From positions 2,108,001 through 2,172,000 of the forward strand of contig NZ_CP011868.1 of NCBI RefSeq assembly GCF_001294645.1: DNA of 64,000 bases, written 5' to 3'. Position 1 is the first letter of the stretch; every line of letters starts with the position of its first letter. Under the pieces are notes generated by a model. The model saw nothing but the letters and a program-made list of their open reading frames with translations, did not search any database and was not told the DNA's origin. Below, in pieces: positions 1 through 8,508 of this stretch. The position numbers and the translations under genes were made by a program. This DNA comes from Pseudonocardia sp. HH130629-09 (lineage in GTDB: Bacteria > Actinomycetota > Actinomycetes > Mycobacteriales > Pseudonocardiaceae).

Positions 1-1
1 C

Positions 2-331
2 GCCTCCGGCCGCGACGACGGGCTCGCCGTCACCGGGCTCGGCGACGTCGTCGGGGCCACCCGGGCGCACGCCGTCGAGACGCTGCTGGTCGACCCGTCC
101 GCGGTGCCCGGGACCGAGCTGGTCGCCGGGACCGACCCGGCGGCAGTGGGGGAGAAGGCCGACGAGCTCGTCGGTGACACCCCGGTGCTGTCCGGCCCGG
201 CTGCGAACGTGCTCGTCCGGGCGGCCGCCGCGACCGATGCTGCCGTCGTGCTGGTCCACCCGGGCGACGAGGTCCCGCTCACCGACGGTGTCGGCGCCGT
301 CCTGCGCCTCCCGGTCGGTCCCGCCGCCTGA
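2..331 (+). CDS. C-terminal part of a Vms1/Rv2629-like release-factor-fold protein (baeRF type)
   Basis: Only the last 109 residues lie in the window; the frame is open at the left edge. The text runs from a Gly/Asp-rich segment through V-E-T-L-L-V-D to L-S-G-P-A-A-N-V-L-V-R-A-A-A-A-T-D-A-A-V-V-L-V-H. This resembles the end of the bacterial archaeo-eukaryotic release factor-like family (Rv2629 and relatives), which has an eRF1 domain 2/3-like fold. Known members are implicated in stress or stalled-ribosome responses, but their biochemical role is poorly settled. The stop is TGA at 329-331. Family assignment rests on the C-terminus alone. Confidence 0.55.
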   Translation, partial: ASGRDDGLAVTGLGDVVGATRAHAVETLLVDPSAVPGTELVAGTDPAAVGEKADELVGDTPVLSGPAANVLVRAAAATDAAVVLVHPGDEVPLTDGVGAVLRLPVGPAA

Positions 332-380
332 GCCCGCGACCGTCGTGCTCCGTACCGGGCCGGACCGGCCGGGACGGGGC

Positions 381-902
381 ATGATCGGTTCCATGATCGA
401 CCAGCGGATCGAGACCTCCCGCATCGTCTACGCGAGCCCGGCCGTGATCTTCGCCGTGCTCCGTGACCCGCGTGGGCACGTGGCCATCGACAGCTCCGGC
501 ATGTTGATGTCGGCCGAGGGCGAACCGGTCTCGGCGGCCGGTGACACCTTCGTCGTGCACATGGACCGCGAGTCGCTCGGCGACCGTCCGATGGGGCGCT
601 ACGACGTCACCGTGCACATCGCGAGCTACGTGCCGGACCGCGAGATCTCCTGGACCATCGTCGGCGTCATGCGCCCGCCGGTCGGCCACGTGTACGGCTA
701 CCGGCTGGAGCGGGTCGGCGAGGCCGATGGCGGCGGCACCCGGGTCGTCTCGTGGTGCGACTGGTCCGACATCCACCCGCAGTACCGCGACTCCGACCTG
801 TTCCCGGTGATCTCCGCGGCGTCGCTCAGGGCGACCCTGGGCATCCTCGCCCGGACCGTGCAGACGTTCCCGGCACCGGTGGTCGCCGTACCACCGTCGT
901 AG
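381..902 (+). CDS. SRPBCC (polyketide cyclase/START-like) family protein
   Basis: A 173-residue soluble protein with the helix-grip pattern: I-E-T-S-R-I-V-Y-A-S-P-A-V-I-F-A-V-L near the N-terminus, alternating strands in the middle (Y-D-V-T-V-H-I, I-S-W-T-I-V-G), and a long C-terminal helix. SRPBCC proteins bind hydrophobic ligands in a deep cavity; no specific ligand is suggested here. Two in-frame ATGs exist (381 and 393). 381 sits one base after a GGGACGGGG stretch, while 393 places that stretch about 13 bases upstream, so the start could be either. The gene is monocistronic, 49 bp after the release-factor-like gene. Confidence 0.75.
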   Translation: MIGSMIDQRIETSRIVYASPAVIFAVLRDPRGHVAIDSSGMLMSAEGEPVSAAGDTFVVHMDRESLGDRPMGRYDVTVHIASYVPDREISWTIVGVMRPPVGHVYGYRLERVGEADGGGTRVVSWCDWSDIHPQYRDSDLFPVISAASLRATLGILARTVQTFPAPVVAVPPS

Positions 903-1097
903 CGGTCCGCCGTCACCCCGTTGTCGTAGCGCGGTGCCGACGATCGGGCAACGGTGCGCGCCGGCACTGGGCGGTGCGGGTGAACCGAACCCGTTTGCGA
1001 TTGAGTCGCGCACGGCCGGGGAATCCCGGGGCCACGAACGCACGACACGAACTCCTGCACGGACCGGGCGCTGGGGAGCCTTCCGGTCCGTGGGCCC

Positions 1098-1144
1098 CGG
1101 GTCCGGGGTGCGACCACTTCAGGGGTGGTCGAACCCCGGACCCG
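1098..1144. repeat. Long near-perfect inverted repeat (20-bp arms, 7-nt loop)
   Basis: The 335-bp gap between the SRPBCC gene and the ohrR-like gene (903-1237) holds no credible gene. Its one clear feature is this hairpin: arm 1098-1117 and arm 1125-1144 pair at 19 of 20 positions (single G/A mismatch, 1110 with 1132) around the loop 1118-1124. There is no T-run after it, and it lies about 200 bp beyond the upstream stop codon, so a simple terminator role is not obvious. The rest of the gap shows nothing I recognise. Confidence 0.75.
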
Positions 1145-1237
1145 TTCCTCGTCGCGGCCACCCCGGCGGGCCGTCGCGGCACGCCGGATCCCGCGGGCTC
1201 GGATGTACTCCCGACGCCGAACGCATACCCTGTGGGA

Positions 1238-1705
1238 ATGACCGAGCCCGGAACCGTGGCGCCGCTGGCGCTCGACGAGCAGCTCTGTTTCGCGCTCCAC
1301 TCGGCGTCCCGCGCGATGACCGGGTGCTACCGCCCGATCCTCGAGGCCATCGGGCTGACCTACAGCCAGTACGCGGTCCTGCTCGTGCTGTGGGCCGAGG
1401 AGACGGTGCCCCAGCGGGAACTCGGGGAGCGCATGTTCCTCGACAGCGGCACGTTGTCGCCGATGCTGACCCGGCTGGAGGGCCGCGGGCTGGTCACCCG
1501 CGCCCGTCGCCCGGACGACGAGCGCACCGTGCAGGTGTCGCTCACCGAGAAGGGCAAGGCGCTGCGGGACCAGGCCGCCGCCGCACAGGACGAGGTCATC
1601 AAGGCCACCGGCATGTCGACGGACGAGCTGTTCCGCCTCCGGGACGACCTGCAGCGGCTCGCCTCCCGCCTCCGGGCGTCGGAGGCCGGGGCCGCCTCGG
1701 CCTGA
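1238..1705 (+). CDS. OhrR-like MarR family regulator
   Basis: A 155-residue MarR-fold winged-helix protein. The N-terminus L-D-E-Q-L-C-F-A-L-H-S-A-S-R is the OhrR signature, with Cys17 at the position of the peroxide-reactive cysteine. The recognition region L-G-E-R-M-F-L-D-S-G-T-L-S-P-M-L-T-R-L-E and the wing R-R-P-D-D-E-R-T-V-Q-V follow. OhrR proteins repress organic-hydroperoxide reductase (ohr) until the Cys is oxidised. No ohr gene lies beside it, so its target is elsewhere or different. The ATG at 1238 is preceded by TACCCT six bases upstream, which fits an actinobacterial leaderless transcript; no Shine-Dalgarno is visible. Confidence 0.85.
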   Translation: MTEPGTVAPLALDEQLCFALHSASRAMTGCYRPILEAIGLTYSQYAVLLVLWAEETVPQRELGERMFLDSGTLSPMLTRLEGRGLVTRARRPDDERTVQVSLTEKGKALRDQAAAAQDEVIKATGMSTDELFRLRDDLQRLASRLRASEAGAASA

Positions 1706-1754
1706 CCGGGGCCGCACCTCCCGTCCGTGCCGCGGCGCGGATCGTTGCACGGGT

Positions 1755-1780
1755 ATATGCTTGCCGACAGGCAATCATAT
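1755..1780. promoter_or_regulatory. Operator-like palindrome upstream of the MarR/MFS operon
   Basis: Half-sites ATATGCTTGCC (1755-1765) and GGCAATCATAT (1770-1780) are inverted repeats with one mismatched pair and a 4-nt centre. The site ends one base before the GGAG ribosome-binding sequence (1781-1784) of the MarR gene. It is AT-rich against a GC-rich background. Position and form fit autoregulation by the MarR protein and control of the following exporter. Confidence 0.75.
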
Positions 1781-1789
1781 GGAGTGTGC

Positions 1790-2230
1790 ATGAGCGGCCT
1801 CGACCCCGACGAGCTGGCGCGGCTGCGCACGGACCTGGCCCGGGTGGCGCGGGGCTTGGACCGGGCCACCCGCGGCTCCGACCTCACCCGCAGCGCCCTG
1901 TCGGTGCTCGACACCGTCGCCGTCCGCGGCCCGATCGGGATGGGGGAGCTCGCCACCGTCGAGGGCGTCAACCCCACGATGCTGTCGCGTCTGGCCGGCA
2001 GGCTGGAGGCCGCCGGACTGCTCGTCCGCGACACCGACCCCGACGACGGCCGCGCCGTGCGCGTCGCGGTCACCGAGGCGGGCGCGGCCGAGCACCGCCG
2101 ACGCCGCGAGGAACGCACACGTCTGCTCGGCGCACACGTCGACGCCCTGACCCCCGACCACACCGCACGGCTGCGGGCCGCGCTGCCCGCGCTCGACGCG
2201 CTCGCCGCGGCCCTGCGGGACGCACGGTGA
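1790..2230 (+). CDS. MarR family transcriptional regulator
   Basis: 146 residues. The winged-helix core reads M-G-E-L-A-T-V-E-G-V-N-P-T-M-L-S-R-L-A-G with the wing D-P-D-D-G-R-A-V-R-V-A-V-T. The ATG at 1790 is chosen because GGAG lies six bases upstream and the palindrome immediately before it would be transcribed by a longer version. Its stop overlaps the GTG start of the MFS gene by 4 bp, so the two are co-transcribed and probably co-translated. The arrangement is the common MarR-regulated drug exporter unit; the effector is unknown. It is not closely similar to the OhrR-like protein just upstream. Confidence 0.85.
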   Translation: MSGLDPDELARLRTDLARVARGLDRATRGSDLTRSALSVLDTVAVRGPIGMGELATVEGVNPTMLSRLAGRLEAAGLLVRDTDPDDGRAVRVAVTEAGAAEHRRRREERTRLLGAHVDALTPDHTARLRAALPALDALAAALRDAR

Positions 2231-3952
2231 CCGCCGACCCGGACCAGGCACCCCGGCGGGCGCTCGCCCGGACCTTCGCGTCGCTGTCCGGCCACAACTA
2301 CCGGCTCTGGGTCGGCGGTCAGTCGATCTCCCTGGTCGGCACCTGGATGCAGTCGATCGCCCAGTCCTGGCTGGTCTACGAGCTGAGCGGGTCCGCGGCG
2401 GTGCTCGGCACCGTCGTCGCCGTCCAGACCGTGCCCACGCTGCTCCTCGGGCCCTACGCCGGGGTGTGGGTGGACCGGCTCGACCGGCGACGGCTGATGA
2501 TCGGCCTGCAGACGATGATGGGCCTGCAGGCCGCCGCGCTCGCCGTGCTCACCCTCACCGGCACCGTCGCGCTCTGGCACGTCTACGTGCTGGCCGCGGT
2601 GCTCGGGCTGAACAAGGCCGTCGAGAACCCGGCCCGGCAGACCTTCGTGCACGAGCTCGTCGGCCCCGACGACCTCCGCAACGCCGTCACCCTCAACTCG
2701 GTCCTGGTCAACGCCGCGCGCGCGGTCGGTCCCGCGGTCGCCGGGCTGGTCATCGTCGCGGGCGGGACCGGGATCTGCTTCGCGGTCAACGCGGTCAGCT
2801 TCGTCGCCGTCGGTCGGCACCTGGATGCAGTCGATCGCCCAGTCCTGGCTGGTCTACGAGCTGAGCGGGTCCGCGGCGGTGCTCGGCACCGTCGTCGCCG
2901 TCCAGACCGTGCCCACGCTGCTCCTCGGGCCCTACGCCGGGGTGTGGGTGGACCGGCTCGACCGGCGACGGCTGATGATCGGCCTGCAGACGATGATGGG
3001 CCTGCAGGCCGCCGCGCTCGCCGTGCTCACCCTCACCGGCACCGTCGCGCTCTGGCACGTCTACGTGCTGGCCGCGGTGCTCGGGCTGAACAAGGCCGTC
3101 GAGAACCCGGCCCGGCAGACCTTCGTGCACGAGCTCGTCGGCCCCGACGACCTCCGCAACGCCGTCACCCTCAACTCGGTCCTGGTCAACGCCGCGCGCG
3201 CGGTCGGTCCCGCGGTCGCCGGGCTGGTCATCGTCGCGGGCGGGACCGGGATCTGCTTCGCGGTCAACGCGGTCAGCTTCGTCGCCGTCGTGACCTCGCT
3301 GCTGCGCCTGGACACCTCCGCGCTCGTGCCCACCGCGCCGGCGCCGCGGGCGCCCGGGCAGCTGCGCGAGGGACTCGCGCACGTGCGGGACAACCCCGAG
3401 CTGTGGGTCCCGCTGGTGATGATGGCGTTGATCGGCTGCCTGGCCTACGAGTTCCCGGTGGTGCTGCCGGTGGTGGCCTCGCAGACCTTCGGCGGCGACG
3501 CGAGCACCTACGGCTGGCTGACCGGTGCGATGGGTGTCGGCGCGGTCGTCGGCGGGCTCGTCGTCGCCGGGAACGGGCGCACCGGGGTGCCGATGCTGGT
3601 GCGCACCGCGCTGCTGTTCGGCCTGGTCCTGGGGCTCGCCGCGATCGCGCCGTCGCTGTGGGTCGCGCTGGTCGCGATGGGGCTGGTCGGGATGGCCAGC
3701 GTCGCGTTCATGGCGGGCGGCAACTCGACGCTGCAGCTGGCCTCGGCCCCGCACATGCGGGGGCGGGTGATGGCGCTGTGGTCGGTGGCCTTCCTCGGCT
3801 CCACCCCGATCGGCGGCCCGATCGCCGGCTGGGTCAGCGAGCAGTGGGGTGGTCGCGGCGGGCTCGCACTGGGGGCGGTGGCCTGCCTGGTCGCGGCCGC
3901 GATCGGCCTCCCCACGGCGCGCCGCGCCGCCCGGGCGGAGGCCGCCTCGTGA
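2227..3952 (+). pseudogene. MFS exporter gene broken by an internal 478-bp tandem duplication
   Basis: The reading frame starts at GTG 2227 with the MFS sequence N-Y-R-L-W-V-G-G-Q-S-I-S-L-V-G-T-W-M-Q-S and runs to about 2812. There it meets a second copy of the same 478 bp and loses frame, because 478 is not a multiple of three. The rest (from the second copy to TGA 3952) is an intact MFS C-terminal part including the V-L-P-V-V and G-G-N-S-T-L-Q-L-A-S segments. Removing one copy restores a continuous 415-residue EntS/MFS_3-like exporter. As written, an internal ATG at 2825 could give a 375-residue protein lacking the first membrane helix. The gene overlaps marR and the first crcB by 4 bp each. 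Confidence 0.85.
2335..3290 (+). repeat. Perfect tandem direct duplication, 2 x 478 bp
   Basis: Bases 2335-2812 and 2813-3290 are identical wherever I compared them, line by line over the full unit. The borders share only one base of ambiguity (2334/2812 are both G). The two copies lie inside the MFS gene and shift its frame. Identity suggests a very recent event, ongoing exchange, or an assembly artefact. Confidence 0.93.
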
Positions 3953-4338
3953 GCGCGCCCGGCCGGCCGGCGGTGCTCACGGCCGTCGCCGCCGGCGGGG
4001 TGGTGGGCGCCGAGGTGCGCTGGCTGCTCGGGCTCGTCGGCCCGCCGGCACCGTGGACGACGCTGATCATCAACGTCACCGGCTGCCTGCTGATGGGGAT
4101 GCTGATGGTGCTGGCCACCGAGCGGTTCTCCGCCCACCCGCTGGTCCGCCCGGCACTCGGGGTCGGGGTGCTCGGCGGGTACACGACGTTCTCCACCTAC
4201 GCCGTCGACGTCGCCGCGCCGGCGTTCGGATCACCGGGGTCGCTCGCGCTGATGGTCGGCACCCCGGTGCTCGCCGTCGCCGCGACCGCGCTCGGCGCGA
4301 GCCTGACCCGCGCGCTCGCCGGGGGCGGAGCCCGATGA
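3949..4338 (+). CDS. crcB: Fluoride channel CrcB/Fluc, first subunit
   Basis: 129 residues with four hydrophobic segments. It shows the family features: an N-terminal Gly-rich helix ending V-G-A-E-V-R-W, the I-N-V-T-G-C-L-L-M-G helix with its conserved Asn, and the G-V-L-G-G-Y-T-T-F-S-T-Y track lining the fluoride pore. CrcB/Fluc proteins export fluoride passively as dual-topology dimers. When two genes occur together, they form a heterodimer of opposite topology. The GTG at 3949 overlaps the MFS stop. The usual R-Y of the first motif is R-W here. Confidence 0.9.
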   Translation: MSAPGRPAVLTAVAAGGVVGAEVRWLLGLVGPPAPWTTLIINVTGCLLMGMLMVLATERFSAHPLVRPALGVGVLGGYTTFSTYAVDVAAPAFGSPGSLALMVGTPVLAVAATALGASLTRALAGGGAR

Positions 4339-4703
4339 CGGCGCTGCTCGTCGCCCTCGGTGCGGCCGTCGGGGCGCCGCTGCGCTACCTGGTCGACAAC
4401 GCGGTGAAGGCGCGGACGCCGTCGGCGTTCCCGTGGGGCACCTGGGTGATCAACGTGGTGGGGTCGTTCGTGCTGGGTGCGGTGGTGGCGCTGACCCCGT
4501 CGGCCGGGCCGGGGTTCGCCGCGCTGCTCGGCACCGGGTTCTGCGGGGCGTTCACCACCTACAGCACCTTCGGCTGGGAGACGCTGTCGCTGCTCGAACG
4601 GGGTCGCACCGCGCTCGCCGTGGGCTACGCGGCGGCCAGCGCCGTCGTCGGTGTCGCGGCGGCGCTGGCCGGGCACGCGCTGCTCACCGCCGTGGCCGGC
4701 TGA
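4335..4703 (+). CDS. crcB: Fluoride channel CrcB/Fluc, second subunit
   Basis: 122 residues; the ATG overlaps the stop of the first crcB by 4 bp. Conserved parts are G-A-A-V-G-A-P-L-R-Y-L at the N-terminus, I-N-V-V-G-S-F-V-L-G with the conserved Asn, and G-F-C-G-A-F-T-T-Y-S-T-F-G-W-E. With the previous gene it makes the two-subunit fluoride exporter. There is no room for a fluoride riboswitch directly upstream, so expression probably comes from the marR promoter or an internal promoter in the MFS gene. Confidence 0.92.
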   Translation: MTALLVALGAAVGAPLRYLVDNAVKARTPSAFPWGTWVINVVGSFVLGAVVALTPSAGPGFAALLGTGFCGAFTTYSTFGWETLSLLERGRTALAVGYAAASAVVGVAAALAGHALLTAVAG

Positions 4704-4728
4704 GCCGCGCCGGGAGACGGCGGCCGGG

Positions 4729-5652
4729 TCAGCGGATGCGGCCGCCGGTGGCGATGCGCAGCAGGTCACGGGCGGTACCGCGGGGGGAGGTGCCCTCCCG
4801 CCAGACGGCACGGAACTCCCGGGTCAGGTCGAGGCCGCGGACGTCGACGACGACCAGGGACCCGGCTGCGACGTCGGCGGCGACCACCGCACGCCCCAGC
4901 ACCGCGGGGCCCGCACCGGCGCGGACGGCGGCACGCAGGGCGGCGTCCGCGGCGTACCCGCGACGCGGCGCAGCGAGCTCACCGGCACCGGCGGCGTCGA
5001 GCGCGGCCTCCAGCGCGGGCCGGGCCCCGGCACCGGGCGGCCGGGTGAGCAGCGGGGTACCCGCCAGCTCCGTGGCGTCGACACCGTCGACCGCGGACCA
5101 CGGGTGCCCGGGGGCGACGACGAGCACCAGCGGGTCCGACGCCACCGTCGCCGCGTGCAGGTCCTCCAGGGGGCCGGGCGTGGACACCACACCGACGGCC
5201 GCGTCACCGGACCGGACCGCCGCGGCGGGGTCCGCGGTGTCGCGCAGCACGACCCGCCCGCCCGGGCCGTCGCGCAGCTCGACCAGCCAACCCTGCAGCA
5301 GACACTCCGCGACCACCGGGTTCGCCGCCAGGACGACCGTGTCCTCCCCGGCCGGCTCGTCGCGCAGGGCCGCGACCGCGACGTCCAGGTCGGCCGCGGC
5401 GGCCAGCAGCGGGCCCGCCCACTCCACGAGCAGGACGCCGCGGGTGGTGAGGCTGCTCGACCGGCGCCCCCGCCGGCCGCGTTCGAGCACCGGACCGCCG
5501 GCCTGCTGTTCGGCGGCCCGGATCCGCGCCGACGCGGCCTGCACCGTCAACCCGAGCCCCTCGGCCGCGGTGGCCATGCTCCCGGAGCAGGCGATGTCAC
5601 GGAGCAGGGCGAGAGCGGTCAGGTCGGGGACGCGTGCAGGTGCGGTGGCCAT
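4729..5652 (-). CDS. LysR family transcriptional regulator
   Basis: 307 residues. The N-terminal winged helix (about residues 8-65) contains M-A-T-A-A-E-G-L-G-L-T-V-Q-A-A-S-A-R-I-R-A-A-E-Q, and the C-terminal effector domain contains V-L-V-V-A-P-G-H-P-W. The recognition helix has A-A-S where S-Q-P/S-A-V-S is usual. It converges with the crcB pair and is followed on the same strand by nothing related, so its target is not evident. The neighbouring DinB gene lies 27 bp upstream on the same strand. Confidence 0.85.
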   Translation of the reverse strand: MATAPARVPDLTALALLRDIACSGSMATAAEGLGLTVQAASARIRAAEQQAGGPVLERGRRGRRSSSLTTRGVLLVEWAGPLLAAAADLDVAVAALRDEPAGEDTVVLAANPVVAECLLQGWLVELRDGPGGRVVLRDTADPAAAVRSGDAAVGVVSTPGPLEDLHAATVASDPLVLVVAPGHPWSAVDGVDATELAGTPLLTRPPGAGARPALEAALDAAGAGELAAPRRGYAADAALRAAVRAGAGPAVLGRAVVAADVAAGSLVVVDVRGLDLTREFRAVWREGTSPRGTARDLLRIATGGRIR

Positions 5653-5679
5653 CGGAGCCAGCCTAGGTGGCGGGCGGGG

Positions 5680-6195
5680 TCACACTCCCAGCAGCCCGCG
5701 CAGATAGGCTGCCTGACCGGCGTGCTGGAGGTCGTCGCCGACCACACTGACCAGGCGTTCGCCGAGGGGCACGTTCTCCCCCCAGGTGGGCGGCAGGACG
5801 CGCGACAGGTCCTCGTCGGCGAGGCCCGCGAGGTGCCCGACGGTGCGTTCGTGCACCGCCGCGCCGTAGCCGGTCAGCAGATCGGCGGTCGTCCGCACGG
5901 CGTCGACCTGCGCCGAGGTGTGCCCGAACCCGGTGTCGGCGGGGTCGAGGTCGAGGCCGAACCGCTCGGCCCAGCCCTCGCCGGTCCAGACCTGCTCGGC
6001 GTCGAAGGCATCGGCGACGTGGTCGTCCTGCACCCGCAGCAGGTGCCACACCAGCCAGCCGATCGGGTTGCCGGGGCCGTCCGCACCCTCCGGGCGGCGG
6101 GCGAGGTCGGCCTCGGACAGGCCGTCGACCACCTCACGCACGAGCTCGTCGATCCGGCCTACGTGGTCGGTCAGCAGTTCCGCGGTCGTCGTCAT
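5680..6195 (-). CDS. DinB/mycothiol-transferase-like four-helix protein (DUF664)
   Basis: 171 residues from ATG 6195. Three metal-binding histidines of the DinB fold appear plausible: the N-terminal helix around D-H-V-G-R-I-D-E-L, W-H-L-L-R-V-Q-D-D-H in the middle, and D-D-L-Q-H-A-G-Q near the end. The segment N-P-I-G-W-L-V-W-H is typical of the actinobacterial mycothiol-dependent branch. Members conjugate mycothiol to toxic compounds or use it as a cofactor; the substrate here is unknown. A longer start at 6228 exists but adds a low-complexity basic leader. Confidence 0.82.
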   Translation of the reverse strand: MTTTAELLTDHVGRIDELVREVVDGLSEADLARRPEGADGPGNPIGWLVWHLLRVQDDHVADAFDAEQVWTGEGWAERFGLDLDPADTGFGHTSAQVDAVRTTADLLTGYGAAVHERTVGHLAGLADEDLSRVLPPTWGENVPLGERLVSVVGDDLQHAGQAAYLRGLLGV

Positions 6196-6258
6196 GCGGC
6201 AGGCGTTCCCGTATGCAGGCCTCCGCATGCGGGTTCGTGCGGGTTACGGTGGGCCGTG

Positions 6259-8508
6259 GTGACCGAGAACGTGAGGACCCACAGCGCGCACTGGGGCGTG
6301 TTCCACGCCCGCTGGGACGGCAGCAGGCTGCGGGTCCGCCCGCACCCCGGCGACCCGGACCCGTCGCCGGTGCTGGACAACGTCCCCGCGGCCGTCGGGC
6401 ACGCCGCCCGGGTCGCCGCACCGGCGGTGCGCCGCGGCTGGTGGGACCGGGGCCCCGGTCGTGACCCCGGCCGCGGGCGCGACGGCTATCACACGGTGTC
6501 CTGGGACGCCGTGCTCGACCGGCTCGCCGAGGAGACCCACCGGGTCCGTTCCACTCACGGCGACGAGGCCGTCTACGGCGGCTCCTACGGCTGGGCGTCG
6601 GCCGGGCGGTTCCACCACGCGCAGAGCCAGCTGCACCGGTTCCTGGCGCTGACCGGGGGCTACACCCGCTCGGTCAACACCTACTCCGGCGGTGCCGCCG
6701 AGGTGGTCCTGCCGCACGTGCTGGGCACCTTCGACGCGGTGACCCGCTACGCGGTGACCTGGGACCAGGTCGCGGCGCACACCGACACCGTCGTCGCGTT
6801 CGGTGGGATGGCGCTGAAGAACTCCGCGATCGCCGCGGGCGGGGTCAGCCGGCACGTCGAGCGCGGGGCGATGCGTGCCGCGCGTGAACGGGGCGCGGTG
6901 TTCGTGCTGGTCAGCCCGCTGCGCCCCGACCTGCCCGAGGCCCTCGACGCCACCTGGCTGCCGATCCGGCCGGGCACCGACGTCGCCCTGATGCTGGCGC
7001 TCATGCACACGATCGTCGAGGCGGGGCGGGCCGACACCGACTTCCTCGCCTCGCACTGCGACGGCTGGGACCGGCTGCGCGAGTACCTGTTCGCCGCCCC
7101 GGCGCGCGACGCCGGGTGGGCCGAGGACATCACCGGCATCCCGGCCGCGACGATCCGGGAGCTGGCCTGGCGGATGGCGCACGGCCGCACCCTGGTCACC
7201 GTCGCGCAGTCGCTGCAGCGCGCCGAGCACGGCGAGCAGCCGGTGTGGGGCGGGACGGCTCTCGCCGCGGTTCTCGGCCAGATCGGCCTGTCCGGCGGCG
7301 GCTTCAACTACGGCCTCGGGTCGCTCGGGCACTACGGGCGCCCGCGCAACGCGGTGCCGGTGCCCACGTTCTCCCGGGCGCCGAACCCGGTGACCTCGTT
7401 CATCCCGGTCGCGCGGGTCGCGGACATGCTGCTGCACCCGGGGGAGACCTACTCCTACCAGGGCGTCGACCACACCTACCCGCACGTGCGGATGGCGTGG
7501 TGGGCCGGGGGCAACCCGTTCCACCACCACCAGGACCTGCGTCGGCTGCGGCGCGCGGTCGCCGAGCTCGACACGTTCGTCGTGCACGACCCGATGTGGA
7601 CGGCGACGGCGCGGCACGCCGACGTCGTGCTGCCGTCGACGACGACCCTCGAACGCGACGACATCGGCGCCACCAGCTCCGACCCGCTCGTCGTCGCGAT
7701 GAAGCAGCTCGTACCCCGGCACGGCGAGGCCCGCGACGACTACGACGTGCTCGCCGACCTGGCCGCGCGGCTCGGGCACGGCGAGGCCTTCACCGAGGGC
7801 CGGACGTCGCACGAGTGGCTGGTCCACATGTACGACCGCACCCGAAAGGGCCTGGCCGACCGGGGACTCGACGCGCCGTCGTTCGAGGAGTTCTGGGAGC
7901 GCGGCGAGCTGGAGCTGCCCCAGCGTCCCGACGACGGCGGGGTGCTCGGCCGCTTCCGCGCCGACCCCGCCCGGCACCCGTTGCCGACGGCGTCCGGCCG
8001 CGTCCAGCTCGGGTCCGGTCCGATCGTCGCGCTCGGGCTGCCCGACCACCCCGGCCACCCGGCGTGGATCGAGCCGACCGAGGTCCCCGACGACCGGCAC
8101 CCGTTCTGGCTGGTCTCCAACCAGCCGGCGACCCGGCTGCACTCCCAGCTCGACTTCGGCGCCCACTCGGCCGGGGCGAAACGCTCCGGGCGCGAGGTCG
8201 TGCGCATCCACCCCGACGACGCCGCCCGGCTCGGGATCGGCGACGGCGACGTCGTCCGCATCCACAACGACCGCGGTGCCTGCCTGGCCGCGGCGCGGGT
8301 CACCGACGACATCCGGCCCGGCGTGCTGCAGCTGCCGACCGGGGCGTGGTGGGACCCGCGCCCCGACCCGGACCGTCCCGAGTTCGGCGACGACGGCCTC
8401 TGCGTGCACGGCAACCCGAACGCCGTGACCCGCGACCGCGGGACGTCGAGCTTCGCGCAGGGCACCCACTGCACCGGGCCCCAGGAGATCGAGAACGAGG
8501 CGATGTAG
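6259..8508 (+). CDS. Molybdopterin oxidoreductase of the BisC/TorA/DMSO-reductase type, 3' end replaced
   Basis: 749 residues, no signal peptide and no N-terminal Fe-S cysteines, so a cytoplasmic BisC-like S- or N-oxide reductase is likely. The segment G-G-S-Y-G-W-A-S-A-G-R-F-H-H-A-Q carries the expected serine Mo ligand (Ser114). W-A-G-G-N-P-F-H-H-H-Q-D and V-V-L-P-S-T-T-T-L-E-R-D-D are typical, and the molybdopterin-dinucleotide-binding domain occupies the last 120 residues. The family-conserved end D-R-G-T-S-S-F-A-Q-G stops near base 8463. The last 14 residues are then encoded by antisense of a sugar-porter gene, so roughly the last 10-25 native residues are lost. GTG 6256 is an alternative start; a TACGGT at 6245 fits a leaderless transcript. 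Confidence 0.85.
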   Translation: MTENVRTHSAHWGVFHARWDGSRLRVRPHPGDPDPSPVLDNVPAAVGHAARVAAPAVRRGWWDRGPGRDPGRGRDGYHTVSWDAVLDRLAEETHRVRSTHGDEAVYGGSYGWASAGRFHHAQSQLHRFLALTGGYTRSVNTYSGGAAEVVLPHVLGTFDAVTRYAVTWDQVAAHTDTVVAFGGMALKNSAIAAGGVSRHVERGAMRAARERGAVFVLVSPLRPDLPEALDATWLPIRPGTDVALMLALMHTIVEAGRADTDFLASHCDGWDRLREYLFAAPARDAGWAEDITGIPAATIRELAWRMAHGRTLVTVAQSLQRAEHGEQPVWGGTALAAVLGQIGLSGGGFNYGLGSLGHYGRPRNAVPVPTFSRAPNPVTSFIPVARVADMLLHPGETYSYQGVDHTYPHVRMAWWAGGNPFHHHQDLRRLRRAVAELDTFVVHDPMWTATARHADVVLPSTTTLERDDIGATSSDPLVVAMKQLVPRHGEARDDYDVLADLAARLGHGEAFTEGRTSHEWLVHMYDRTRKGLADRGLDAPSFEEFWERGELELPQRPDDGGVLGRFRADPARHPLPTASGRVQLGSGPIVALGLPDHPGHPAWIEPTEVPDDRHPFWLVSNQPATRLHSQLDFGAHSAGAKRSGREVVRIHPDDAARLGIGDGDVVRIHNDRGACLAAARVTDDIRPGVLQLPTGAWWDPRPDPDRPEFGDDGLCVHGNPNAVTRDRGTSSFAQGTHCTGPQEIENEAM

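Noticed and set aside
1098..1144. Right arm of the hairpin looks like a tRNA T-arm (GGTCGAACCCC)
   Set aside because: No acceptor, D or anticodon arms can be placed around it; the match is explained by the long inverted repeat.
3290..3949. Fluoride riboswitch for the crcB pair
   Set aside because: The region upstream is MFS coding sequence overlapping crcB by 4 bp, and no riboswitch core is seen.
7740..8463. Minus-strand open frame continuing from the sugar porter under the molybdoenzyme
   Set aside because: The sequence is antisense of well-conserved molybdoenzyme codons and has no transporter features; it is not native porter sequence.
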